Shown here piece by piece: positions 33,001 to 44,073 of a stretch of 64,000 nucleotides of DNA. The notes beneath the pieces were generated by a model that ran no database searches, was not told the DNA's origin, and saw nothing but the letters and a program-made list of their open reading frames with translations. Both the position numbers and the translations under genes were made by a program. Position 1 is the stretch's first letter; every line of letters begins with the position of its first letter. This DNA comes from Carpediemonas membranifera (Eukaryota > Fornicata): assembly GCA_019828565.1 (NCBI GenBank), contig JAHDYR010000030.1, positions 1 to 64,000 of the forward strand, read 5' to 3'.

Positions 33001-33118
33001 GCATGTTCGAAGGACCCCTGGGGTAGGCTACACGCTGCATGTGTCGCCTTCCCTGGCAGGGGCCCAGGGGTCCCGTACCGGGACCCCCCAAAATCCGCAA
33101 TACCTTACCATAACTTAC
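30017..33118 (+). mobile_element. TE8, type A element with OTU ORF
   Basis: It starts at cttcctgcacagg after telomere-like repeats and ends in cataacttac at 33118. It holds the better-preserved OTU ORF and a 3' untranslated region at 32062-33090. There is no reverse transcriptase anywhere in its 3.1 kb, so it is non-autonomous or depends on a partner enzyme. Confidence 0.87.
30033..32051 (+). CDS. OTU-like cysteine protease with SIM-like motifs (TE8)
   Basis: 672 codons. The N terminus has a very basic Lys/Arg stretch (about 65-100), then a charged helical region and a second Lys-rich stretch. The OTU-type domain spans about 345-515: NDGGGDCAIFAL with Asp364 and Cys365, and YNDGIHFMCVF with His503, the usual order of the Asp/Cys box and His. 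This predicts deubiquitinase or SUMO/ubiquitin-like protease activity. NPIEISDDDEPP just after it looks like a SUMO-interaction motif. The last ~50 codons are shifted by one extra C near 31892; without it the ORF would continue to RKNY at 32061 with the AT-hook. Only 16 nt separate the ATG from the telomeric repeat, so the N terminus could be incomplete. OTU domains occur in the polyproteins of some non-LTR elements; here no polymerase follows. Confidence 0.8.
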   Translation: MLPLTDMIVRHTTREAFIDNSGVSVDDNTNEVVRKMLKVKDWIRFANAATMYAKRSTTRGPALPRKRLIPVAPKLKKTKRKQTKRNPRKPGAKSKPRVRHIDTAFSDAELESDVELEALTDYECEDNVAAIGFEHLNATYRSLHELNLTRVQRSLVQRFRRDNFYRIEKQNEVHELAAAGIISAEETTAIDQWVQEASSKDPGTVISIISNDTDAAKELLDTAEAEDANEAIQTILSRIEEARRAQEHPPAAHKPAQPKTTTKRKDKRKHKRKNKPTIVFDMGSPESPPTPDYSKGDATYALTVQHRRKSRERTEPPTPTIPVVEPPTQPEDEMASKCPLLNPRKITTRDYSNARLYDNDGGGDCAIFALAMRTKAFYDFFMSLGTGDDVDGRVKVFRQRFRQYCCDYRDPHSLIFLGFAPERAHTITLEGTFLNIPTVWAFYCHECGIKNDSLILYKNQNTIEYTIRPADDDPDRRVPKCQDVINPDKAILATGIRYNDGIHFMCVFPEDGIERQLEYVDYSAATRESALNPIEISDDDEPPQRPPAPHQRIAMRRPPQAKPVPAPQPASPIVHDIESISISSPSASPSSQGYVPPKRLRTTPPRRILPKRSTRAAPSPPERVSPRTCPQARPPSLYQVHHLLGQRGRRRTSQEAEGVHHTEEGRTDLLQS

Positions 33119-35301
33119 TCTTCATCTCGCTGAAACCATGGTCAAGTTGATCCAGCCACGTCGCTCAGCTTCAATCACGCAAGGCGAGCGGACAACGAGT
33201 AGACCACACCCAGATGGAGGCTGAATCGCGACATGTGCGCTCTACAGCTGTCTATAAGCCCGCACGCATACATGGGTGCGAAGTCCCAGCCCTCCAATGT
33301 CACGTATTGACGAGGTCGTCAAAGCATATCTTTACTCAATCTTTTGACCTCAAGTCGTGGACTGCCCGGGGGTAGTTCGGGGCGCTGAACACGCTGGTGA
33401 AGTCCCCTATGCTCCATCTCCGCCCCATCTCCGCCTGGCCAGATCATGATGCGTCAATTGTCACATATCTGGAAGTCAAGTCTGTTGTAACGCGTCAGGT
33501 TTGAGCCATGGTGTAGATGGTATAGCAGATGTTGGTGAATACAAGAGGTGGTAGGTTCGAATCCCTCCTGGCACATCCTTTTTTGGACCTCGGCCATATC
33601 TCAGTCAATATTGGTCGTCATGCCTTGCAACTGCCCAGATTAGCTTGGCTAGCCCTAAAGAACACATGGCAGTCAGATTTATTCAAGTTGTTTGGACATG
33701 ACGAACGCTAAGCCGTTCAGGACTGAGCCACTGGCGCCGAGCGCAAACAGCGCATCCACGACCGCCCAATAGCGGTCCGGGTTCTTGGACAGCACCTTGG
33801 CGCGCTGGAGTGCCTTGTGCATGACCTGGGACGGTACAGCAGCCGCAGCGCCCCCCTGCACCCCACCAACGCATAGCCATGAGATGTCCACCCCAGGCCA
33901 AGCCAGTGCCCGCCCCTCAGCCCGCGTCTCCTATTGTGCACGACATCGAGAGCATATCGATCAGCTCGCCCTCTGCCTCGCCGTCCTCGCAAGGATACGT
34001 GCCCCCAAAGCGTTTGCGGACTACACCACCGCGCCGTATCCTCCCCAAGCGCTCGACTAGGGCCGCACCATCTCCCCTGAGAGAGTCAGCCCCCGCACCT
34101 GCCCGCAAGCTCGGCCGCCCTCGCTCTACCAAGTTCATCATCTACTCGGACAGCGAGGACGACGACGAACATCCCAAGAAGCCGAAGGGGTGCATCACAC
34201 CGAAGAAGGAAGGACGGACTTGCTTCAATCGTAAGAACTATTAGTATCGAAGTGGCAGTGGCCACATGTAAATGATTAACGAACGTAGAATGGGTAGAGC
34301 GGGGGCTACGGTCGGCTGCGCCTCCCTCTGCCCCCCTGCACCCCCCGGAATTGAAGACGGGGGGCTCATTCATTCCTCCGGCTTCGTTCGGCTTCGCTCC
34401 GCTCGGGCGCTCGTCGCGTTGCTCCTCCCGCCCTCCGCTACGCTACGCCTCTCTACGCCTCCGTCACTCTCTCTGCCCCCCTGCGACCCCCCGCGGACTC
34501 CGCCCATGGCCTGTAACTCCGTCAGATCACCCCACAAATTTTTGAATCTCGGGCTGTGATTTACATATGAAAAAATAAATACCCCCATCCTCCTCAGAGC
34601 ATGTAATTATGTATTGTAGTGCGCACCCGTGTTCTCTTCCATTCCATACGCGTCACTCTAGACGTATTCACTCACCATGGACACAAAAAGGCTCTATAAA
34701 AAATTTGTTGAGGGCCTAAATCAAAAATCGGGGAAAATAACGTTCCTACACGTACGCAACATGATACAGCAGTATACTCTGTTTAGCTCCAGCATCAATC
34801 CTTGAGGCCAGTAAAACCGGTCTTTGAACGCGGTTCGCCAGATTCGGATGGATATCGTGACTCAATCACACTGCGAGAGACTTTCAAAAATTCCAAATCC
34901 AGCAGCCCGGAAGCCTCAGGCCTCGTGCTGTACTGCACAAGAAGTTAGCGATCGCGACTTTTGTCCTATAACTATTTATGCATAATTCAATGTAAAGACG
35001 ACGGAGTTGAATAGAGCTTAGGGCGGCGCCTCCGAGCTGACACGCACAGCTATCCAGAGAAGCAATCCGCAGCCCTGAACGCCGTCTGTAAGCATGTGCT
35101 CTGACCTCAAAGTCCAATTTTGAGGTCCCGTTTTTGAGCGGGAAAATTTAGTATAAAATATTTGCGTTGTCCCAGATTTCAATGCATGTTCGAAGGACCC
35201 CTGGGGTAGGCTACACGCTGCATGTGTCGCCTTCCCTGGCAGGGAGCCCAGGGTCCCGTACCGGGACCCCCCAAAATCCGCAATACCTTACCATAACTTA
35301 C
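33119..35301 (+). mobile_element. TE9, type B element
   Basis: It starts at tcttcatctcgctg and keeps only about 0.75 monomer (33119-33428). The tRNA-like sequence is at 33502-33575, the antisense ORF at 33679-33891 (minus) and the C-terminal ORF at 33879-34244. The tail has no extra unit. Confidence 0.85.
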
Positions 35302-37511
35302 AGGCCCCATAGAGCACATTTCACTCTTCACCTCGCTGAAACCATGGTCAAGTTGATCCAGTCACGTCGCTCAGCTTCAATCACGCAAGGCGAGCGGACA
35401 ACGAGTAGACCACACCCAGATGAAGGCTGAATCGCGACATGTGCGCTCTACAGCTGTCTATAAGCCCGCACGCATACATGGGTGCGAAGTCCCAGCCCTC
35501 CAATGTCACGTATTGACGAGGTCGTCAAAGCATATCTTTACGCAATCTTTTGACCTCAAGTCGTGGACTGCCCGGGGGTAGTTCGGGGCGCTGAACACGC
35601 TGGTGAAGTCCCCTATGCTCCATCTCCGCCCCATCTCCGCCTGGCCAGATCATGATGCGTCAATTGTCACATATCTGGAAGTCAAGTCTGTTGTAACGCG
35701 TCAGGTTTGAGCCATGGTGTAGATGGTATAGCAGATGTTGGTGAATACAAGAGGTGGTAGGTTCGAATCCCTCCTGGCACATCCTTTTTTGGACCTCGGC
35801 CATATCTCAGTCAATATTGGTCGTCATGCCTTGCAACTGCCCAGATTAGCTTGACTAGCCCTAAAGAACACATGGCAGTCAGATTTATTCAAGTTGTTTG
35901 GACATGACGAACGCTAAGCCGTTCAGGACTGAGCCACTGGCGCCGAGCGCAAACAGCGCATCCACGACCGCCCAATAGCGGTCCGGGTTCTTGGACAGCA
36001 CCTTGGCGCGCTGGAGTGCCTTGTGCATGACCTGGGACGGTACAGCAGCCGCAGCGCCCCCCTGCACCCCACCAACGCATAGCCATGAGATGTCCACCCC
36101 AGGCCAAGCCAGTGCCCGCCCCTCAGCCCGCGTCTCCTATTGTGCACGACATCGAGAGCATATCGATCAGCTCGCCCTCTGCCTCGCCGTCCTCGCAAGG
36201 ATACGTGCCCCCAAAGCGTTTGCGGACTACACCACCGCGCCGTATCCTCCCCAAGCGCTCGACTAGGGCCGCACCATCTCCCCTGAGAGAGTCAGCCCCC
36301 GCACCTGCCCGCAAGCTCGGCCGCCCTCGCTCTACCAAGTTCATCATCTACTCGGACAGCGAGGACGACGACGAACATCCCAAGAAGCCGAAGGGGTGCA
36401 TCACACCGAAGAAGGAAGGACGGACTTGCTTCAATCGTAAGAACTATTAGTATCGAAGTGGCAGTGGCCACATGTAAATGATTAACGAACGTAGAATGGG
36501 TAGAGCGGGGGCTACGGTCGGCTGCGCCTCCCTCTGCCCCCCTGCACCCCCCCGGAATTGAAGACGGGGGGGCTCCGTTCGTTCCTCCGGCTTCGTTCGG
36601 CTTCGCTCCGCTCCGGGCGCTCGTCGCGTTGCTCCTCCCGCCCTCCGCTACGCTACGCCTCTCTACGCCTCCGTCACTCTCTCTGCCCCCCTGCGACCCC
36701 CCGCGGACTCCGCCCATGGCCTGTAACTACGTCAGATCACCCCACAAATTTTTGAATCTCGGGCTGTGATTTACATATGAAAAAATAAATACCCCCATCC
36801 TCCTCAGAGCATGTAATTATGTATTGTAGTGCGCACCCGTGTTCTCTTCCATTCCATACGCGTCACTCTAGACGTATTCACTCACCATGGACACAAAAAG
36901 GCTCTATAAAAAATTTGTTGAGGGCCTAAATCAAAAATCGGGGAAAATAACGTTCCTACACGTACGCAACATGATACAGCAGTATACTCTGTTTAGCTCC
37001 AGCATCAATCCTTGAGGCCAGTAAAACCGGTCTTTGAACGCGGTTCGCCAGATTCGGATGGATATCGTGACTCAATCACACTGCGAGAGACTTTCAAAAA
37101 TTCCAAATCCAGCAGCCCGGAAGCCTCAGGCCTCGTGCTGTACTGCACAAGAAGTTAGCGATCGCGACTTTTGTCCTATAACTATTTATGCATAATTCAA
37201 TGTAAAGACGACGGAGTTGAATAGAGCTTAGGGCGGCGCCTCCGAGCTGACACGCACAGCTATCCAGAGAAGCAATCCGCAGCCCTGAACGCCGTCTGTA
37301 AGCATGTGCTCTGACCTCAAAGTCCAATTTTGAGGTCCCGTTTTTGAGCGGGAAAATTTAGTATAAAATATTTGCGTTGTCCCAGATTTCAATGCATGTT
37401 CGAAGGACCCCTGGGGTAGGCTACACGCTGCATGTGTCGCCTTCCCTGGCAGGGGCCCAGGGGTCCCGTACCGGGACCCCCCAAAATCCGCAATACCTTA
37501 CCATAACTTAC
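35302..37511 (+). mobile_element. TE10, type B element
   Basis: It starts at aggccccatagagc with about 0.8 monomer (35302-35634). The tRNA-like sequence is at 35708-35781, the antisense ORF at 35885-36097 (minus) and the C-terminal ORF at 36085-36450. The tail has no extra unit. Confidence 0.85.
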
Positions 37512-40500
37512 TCTTCATCTCGCTGAAACCATGGTCAAGTTGATCCAGCCACGTCGCTCAGCTTCAATCACGCAAGGCGAGCGGACAACGAGTAGACCAC
37601 ACCCAGATGGAGGCTGAATCGCGACATGTGCGCTCTACAGCTGTCTATAGGCCCGCACGCATACATGGGTGCGAAGTCCCAGCCCTCCAATGTCACGTAT
37701 TGACGTGGTCGTCAAAGCATATCTTTACGCAATCTTTTGACCTCAAGTCGTGGACTGCCCGGGGGTAGTTCGGGGCGCTGAACACGCTGGTGAAGTCCCC
37801 TATGCTCCATCTCCGCCCCATCACCGCCAAATCCCGGGGATCGAATTCCGCGACTCAAACCCAGAGTTGCAGACCTCAGCGTTCACAACCACCCCCCGGC
37901 TAGACACGTTCTAGGCCCCATAGAGCACATTTCACTCTTCACCTCGCTGAAACCATGGTCAAGTTGATCCAGCCACGTCGCTCAGCTTCAATCACGCAAG
38001 GCGAGCGGACAACGAGTAGACCACACCCAGATGAAGGCTGAATCGCGACATGTGCGCTCTACAGCTGTCTATAAGCCCGCACGCATACATGGGTGCGAAG
38101 TCCCAGCCCTCCAATGTCACGTATTGACGAGGTCGTCAAAGCATATCTTTACGCAATCTTTTTGACCTCAAGTCGTGGACTGCCCGGGGGTAGTTCGGGG
38201 CGCTGAACACGCTGGTGAAGTCCCCTATGCTCCATCTCCGCCCCATCACCGCCAAATCCCGGGGATCGAATTCCGCGACTCAAACCCAGAGTTGCAGACC
38301 TCAGCGTTCACAACCACCCCCGGCTAGACACGTTCTAGGCCCCATAGAGCACATTTCACTCTTCACCTCGCTGAAACCATGGTCAAGTTGATCCAGTCAC
38401 GTCGCTCAGCTTCAATCACGCAAGGCGAGCGGACAACGAGTAGACCACACCCAGATGAAGGCTGAATCGCGACATGTGCGCTCTACAGCTGTCTATAGGC
38501 CCGCACGCATACATGGGTGCGAAGTCCCAGCCCTCCAATGTCACGTATTGACGAGGTCGTCAAAGCATATCTTTACTCAATCTTTTGACCTCAAGTCGTG
38601 GACTGCCCGGGGGTAGTTCGGGGCGCTGAACACGCTGGTGAAGTCCCCTATGCTCCATCTCCGCCCCATCTCCGCCTGGCCAGATCATGATGCGTCAATT
38701 GTCACATATCTGGAAGTCAAGTCTGTTGTAACGCGTCAGGTTTGAGCCATGGTGTAGATGGTATAGCAGATGTTGGTGAATACAAGAGGTGGTAGGTTCG
38801 AATCCCTCCTGGCACATCCTTTTTTTGGACCTCGGCCATATCTCAGTCAATATTGGTCGTCATGCCTTGCAACTGCCCAGATTAGCTTGGCTAGCCCTAA
38901 AGAACACATGGCAGTCAGATTTATTCAAGTTGTTTGGACATGACGAACGCTAAGCCGTTCAGGACTGAGCCACTGGCGCCGAGCGCAAACAGCGCATCCA
39001 CGACCGCCCAATAGCGGTCCGGGTTCTTGGACAGCACCTTGGCGCGCTGGAGTGCCTTGTGCATGACCTGGGACGGTACAGCAGCCGCAGCGCCCCCCTG
39101 CACCCCACCAACGCATAGCCATGAGATGTCCACCCCAGGCCAAGCCAGTGCCCGCCCCTCAGCCCGCGTCTCCTATTGTGCACGACATCGAGAGCATATC
39201 GATCAGCTCGCCCTCTGCCTCGCCGTCCTCGCAAGGATACGTGCCCCCAAAGCGTTTGCGGACTACACCACCGCGCCGTATCCTCCCCAAGCGCTCGACT
39301 AGGGCCGCACCATCTCCCCTGAGAGAGTCAGCCCCCGCACCTGCCCGCAAGCTCGGCCGCCCTCGCTCTACCAAGTTCATCATCTACTCGGACAGCGAGG
39401 ACGACGACGAACATCCCAAGAAGCCGAAGGGGTGCATCACACCGAAGAAGGAAGGACGGACTTGCTTCAATCGTAAGAACTATTAGTATCGAAGTGGCAG
39501 TGGCCACATGTAAATGATTAACGAACGTAGAATGGGTAGGCAGGGCTACGGTCGGCTGCGCCTCCCTCTGCCCCCCCTGCACCCCCCGGAATTGAAGACG
39601 GGGGCTCCGTCATTCCTCCGGCTTCGTTCGGCTTCGCTCCGCTCCGGGCGCTCGTCGCGTTGCTCCTCCCGCCCTCCGCTACGCTACGCCTCTCTACGCC
39701 TCCGTCACTCTCTCTGCCCCCCTGCGACCCCCCGCGGACTCCGCCCATGGCCTGTAACTACGTCAGATCACCCCACAAATTTTTTGAATCTCGGGCTGTG
39801 ATTTACATATGAAAAAATAAATACCCCCATCCTCCTCAGAGCATGTAATTATGTATTGTAGTGCGCACCCGTGTTCTCTTCCATTCCATACGCGTCACTC
39901 TAGACGTATTCACTCACCATGGACACAAAAAGGCTCTATAAAAAATTTGTTGAGGGCCTAAATCAAAAATCGGGGAAAATAACGTTCCTACACGTACGCA
40001 ACATGATACAGCAGTATACTCTGTTTAGCTCCAGCATCAATCCTTGAGGCCAGTAAAACCGGTCTTTGAACGCGGTTCGCCAGATTCGGATGGATATCGT
40101 GACTCAATCACACTGCGAGAGACTTTCAAAAATTCCAAATCCAGCAGCCCGGAAGCCTCAGGCCTCGTGCTGTACTGCACAAGAAGTTAGCGATCGCGAC
40201 TTTTGTCCTATAACTATTTATGCATAATTCAATGTAAAGACGACGGAGTTGAATAGAGCTTAGGGCGGCGCCTCCGAGCTGACACGCACAGCTATCCAGA
40301 GAAGCAATCCGCAGCCCTGAACGCCGTCTGTAAGCATGTGCTCTGACCTCAAAGTCCAATTTTGAGGTCCCGTTTTTGAGCGGGAAAATTTAGTATAAAA
40401 TATTTGCGTTGTCCCAGATTTCAATGCATGTTCGAAGGACCCCTGGGGTAGGCTACACGCTGCATGTGTCGCCTTCCCTGGCAGGGCCCAGGGTCCCGTA

Positions 40501-40541
40501 CCGGGACCCCCCAAAATCCGCAATACCTTACCATAACTTAC
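37512..40541 (+). mobile_element. TE11, type B element
   Basis: It starts at tcttcatctcgctg with about 2.75 monomers (37512-38669). The first complete monomer has the private change gacgtggtcg (others gacgaggtcg), shared only with TE12. The tRNA-like sequence is at 38743-38816, the antisense ORF at 38921-39133 (minus) and the C-terminal ORF at 39121-39486. Confidence 0.85.
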
Positions 40542-42208
40542 TCTTCATCTCGCTGAAACCATGGTCAAGTTGATCCAGCCACGTCGCTCAGCTTCAATCA
40601 CGCAAGGCGAGCGGACAACGAGTAGACCACACCCAGATGGAGGCTGAATCGCGACATGTGCGCTCTACAGCTGTCTATAGGCCCGCACGCATACATGGGT
40701 GCGAAGTCCCAGCCCTCCAATGTCACGTATTGACGTGGTCGTCAAAGCATATCTTTACGCAATCTTTTGACCTCAAGTCGTGGACTGCCCGGGGGTAGTT
40801 CGGGGCGCTGAACACGCTGGTGAAGTCCCCTATGCTCCATCTCCGCCCCATCACCGCCAAATCCCGGGGATCGAATTCCGCGACTCAAACCCAGAGTTGC
40901 AGACCTCAGCGTTCACAACCACCCCCGGCTAGACACGTTCTAGGCCCCATAGAGCACATTTCACTCTTCACCTCGCTGAAACCATGGTCAAGTTGATCCA
41001 GCCACGTCGCTCAGCTTCAATCACGCAAGGCGAGCGGACAACGAGTAGACCACACCCAGATGAAGGCTGAATCGCGACATGTGCGCTCTACAGCTGTCTA
41101 TAAGCCCGCACGCATACATGGGTGCGAAGTCCCAGCCCTCCAATGTCACGTATTGACGAGGTCGTCAAAGCATATCTTTACGCAATCTTTTGACCTCAAG
41201 TCGTGGACTGCCCGGGGGTAGTTCGGGGCGCTGAACACGCTGGTGAAGTCCCCTATGCTCCATCTCCGCCCCATCTCCGCCTGGCCAGATCATGATGCGT
41301 CAATTGTCACATATCTGGAAGTCAAGTCTGTTGTAACGCGTCAGGTTTGAGCCATGGTGTAGATGGTATAGCAGATGTTGGTGAATACAAGAGGTGGTAG
41401 GTTCGAATCCCTCCTGGCACATCCTTTTTTGGACCTCGGCCATATCTCAGTCAATATTGGTCGTCATGCCTTGCAACTGCCCAGATTAGCTTGGCTAGCC
41501 CTAAAGAACACATGGCAGTCAGATTTATTCAAGTTGTTTGGACATGACGAACGCTAAGCCGTTCAGGACTGAGCCACTGGCGCCGAGCGCAAACAGCGCA
41601 TCCACGACCGCCCAATAGCGGTCCGGGTTCTTGGACAGCACCTTGGCGCGCTGGAGTGCCTTGTGCATGACCTGGGACGGTACAGCAGCCGCAGCGCCCC
41701 CCTGCACCCCACCAACGCATAGCCATGAGATGTCCACCCCAGGCCAAGCCAGTGCCCGCCCCTCAGCCCGCGTCTCCTATTGTGCACGACATCGAGAGCA
41801 TATCGATCAGCTCGCCCTCTGCCTCGCCGTCCTCGCAAGGATACGTGCCCCCAAAGCGTTTGCGGACTACACCACCGCGCCGTATCCTCCCCAAGCGCTC
41901 GACTAGGGCCGCACCATCTCCCCTGAGAGAGTCAGCCCCCGCACCTGCCCGCAAGCTCGGCCGCCCTCGCTCTACCAAGTTCATCATCTACTCGGACAGC
42001 GAGGACGACGACGAACATCCCAAGAAGCCGAAGGGGTGCATCACACCGAAGAAGGAAGGACGGACTTGCTTCAATCGTAAGAACTATTAGTATCGAAGTG
42101 GCAGTGGCCACATGTAAATGATTAACGAACGTAGAATGGGTAGAGCGGGGGCTACGGTCGGCTGCGCCTCCCTCTGCCCCCCTGCACCCCCCGGAATTGA
42201 AGACGGGG

Positions 42209-42330
42209 TGTGGTTCAATGGGTGTTGAACTTTTACTGAGGAGAAGACTCGACACAAGGGTGTCGAGGAGAAACTCCTTGACTATTAAATATAACGTAAA
42301 TCTGTGTAACTTTGGGTAGGACCCACAACA
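42209..42330 (-). repeat. G2 3' LTR (122 bp)
   Basis: It matches 48031-48152 along its whole length by eye. It has a tgtggttcaatg start and an acccacaaca end and shares only the first few bases with the G1 LTR. Confidence 0.93.
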
Positions 42331-42699
42331 CTGCCCCTCCATGCCTGGTATAGGCATGACAGAGAGACTTGACGTCAGCATTTCACCAAAGGCCTGGACG
42401 GTGCCACCCGACCGCCAACGGTGACTCATAGGGCTGGCAACCCCATGGCCTGAGTGCTTTCGCATCTAGCTGAACGAAATCAAAATGATGGTATCATGAT
42501 CTAACTGCGGTACCGCTATGTGAGCTCTGTTTCAAAAATGGTGAAACGTGACGGAAAGGCTTACCACTGCCCCTCCACGGCCTTCCTAGGCCGTCTTCAC
42601 AAACCTTATACGTGTTATATGCCATTCCATGTAATTCGAAGGCCAAGAACGATTGCTCTAGCAAACACTGCCAATGCTGAGCCCTTATCGCTCATAATC

Positions 42700-42805
42700 A
42701 CACAGACGCCGAAAAACGTACTTAGAAGCTCCAATTCGGCTCCGTTGAGGAGTTCTGAGGCTTCTAATTTTCTGCGTCCAACTGTACTTGAATAACAACA
42801 TCAAA
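42700..42805 (+). other. Conserved non-coding leader in G2
   Basis: Counterpart of 22055-22160 in G1, at the same place upstream of the antisense genes. The rest of 42331-42925 holds no recognisable gene and no clear TATA box. Confidence 0.4.
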
Positions 42806-42925
42806 CTGACCGGAAGGAGCACTAGGAAGCTCCTAATGCCTTATTACCGACAATAAATGCATGCTTGAAGACTAAGATGACCTTGTTAGTTGTTCCTTCG
42901 ACCGTTTCCGAGAAATGTGCAGGAT

Positions 42926-43121
42926 ATGTCGCCGTCAACTCATTTGATGTCGGACAACACAGCCGTAGAGGCCGTTCTGAAGGAAATTCGTGCCAAAAAT
43001 CACCGAACTTGGTGATGACGATCTGGCTAGGCCACTTATTGTTGCCCATACGTCCGTTTGTCGTTCCCTTCGCGCTCAGAAGTATCGTGGACGCAAGCGC
43101 ATGGTCACCGACAATCTGTAA
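42926..43121 (+). pseudogene. Small antisense ORF of G2 (ORF a), one frameshift
   Basis: The ATG lies in the same gtgcaggatATGtcgc context as in G1. The frame breaks at the A run near 42994-42998. Beyond it the next frame continues with a segment similar to G1 (TELGDDDLARP), then a basic C terminus, and stops at 43121. The stop overlaps a consensus splice donor (GTAAGT at 43118), so the message may be spliced to ORF b. Function unknown. Confidence 0.45.
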
Positions 43122-43137
43122 GTAACAAACATCAACC

Positions 43138-44031
43138 GTGAGGTTATATAGTCACCGCGTGCAAGCCTCAGAACGCATCACTCGCACCCTGACGATGACG
43201 ACTCTGATGCCCCACGACATCAAGGCCGAGGTTGCCCGACGCCTGGAAGGTTACACCAACTCCATCGAGCTGCCGCTCCAGCGAATCTTTGACGCTATTG
43301 AGCAAGGTCGTCTGAACGACGCAGCCGTAGTGCAGGACGTGAAGCTGACCCAGCAGGTCTTGGCTCTCGTGGCTCATTGCCAGGTCGCGCTTGCCGGTGT
43401 GAGGGCCCACCTCAAGCTCGGCAGGAAGCGCTTGTCCGATGGCGACATCGTGTCGGCCGCGATCCGGGGCCGCGACATCACGCTGGGTGGATCTTCACCC
43501 GGTAATGGTCACTACTCTGCAGCTCTCGTGGCGGCTGTGCGGACTGCCGGCGGGGTCAAGTCGGACACTACAGCGCGCGGATATCTTAACCGCCTGTTGG
43601 TCCTCGTCCTCGCACCGGACTACTTCCGTGTCGCTGTCTACGGCATCAGCCGGCGCATCCCGGCTCCCAACGACTTCTGGGCAACCCTGGTCAGCCGCTT
43701 GTGCCACGACGGCTACCTGCCCGCCATTGGCGATGAGGCTCACTGGGAGCCGCTTCAGGTCTCTGATCCGGACCGCTACTACACTGTCACGTGCGTAGTC
43801 CGTCACGAGTATCTGAAGACGACTTGTGGTCCCGGGTCTTTTGTGTTGATCCTGCAGTATGACGGATACTCGGGACTCAGCATCGTGTCCCTCAACGCTG
43901 ATCTCTGCCTTGTCCGGTGTGTGCGAGAGTACTTGGCTGAGAACGCCCTTGAGCGCCACGCTGACCCGACTTGGTTGGTCGAGCTGACGGACACGGAGGA
44001 GACGGAAGACGAGGAATCTAGCTCTGAATAA
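43138..44031 (+). CDS. Large antisense ORF of G2 (unknown, ORF b)
   Basis: 297 codons, homologous to the G1 ORF at 22552-23403 over nearly its whole length. The conserved part starts around MTTLMPHDIKAEVARRL, so the true start is probably one of the ATGs at 43195-43210. It ends with a Glu/Asp/Ser tail (DTEETEDEESSSE). It stops 42 bp before the gag-pol stop on the other strand. Intact in a copy whose pol is broken. No family recognised. Confidence 0.7.
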   Translation: MRLYSHRVQASERITRTLTMTTLMPHDIKAEVARRLEGYTNSIELPLQRIFDAIEQGRLNDAAVVQDVKLTQQVLALVAHCQVALAGVRAHLKLGRKRLSDGDIVSAAIRGRDITLGGSSPGNGHYSAALVAAVRTAGGVKSDTTARGYLNRLLVLVLAPDYFRVAVYGISRRIPAPNDFWATLVSRLCHDGYLPAIGDEAHWEPLQVSDPDRYYTVTCVVRHEYLKTTCGPGSFVLILQYDGYSGLSIVSLNADLCLVRCVREYLAENALERHADPTWLVELTDTEETEDEESSSE

Positions 44032-44073
44032 ATCGTTTGTTCCTCGAGGATACAGCTTCGATGTTGAGAAGTT

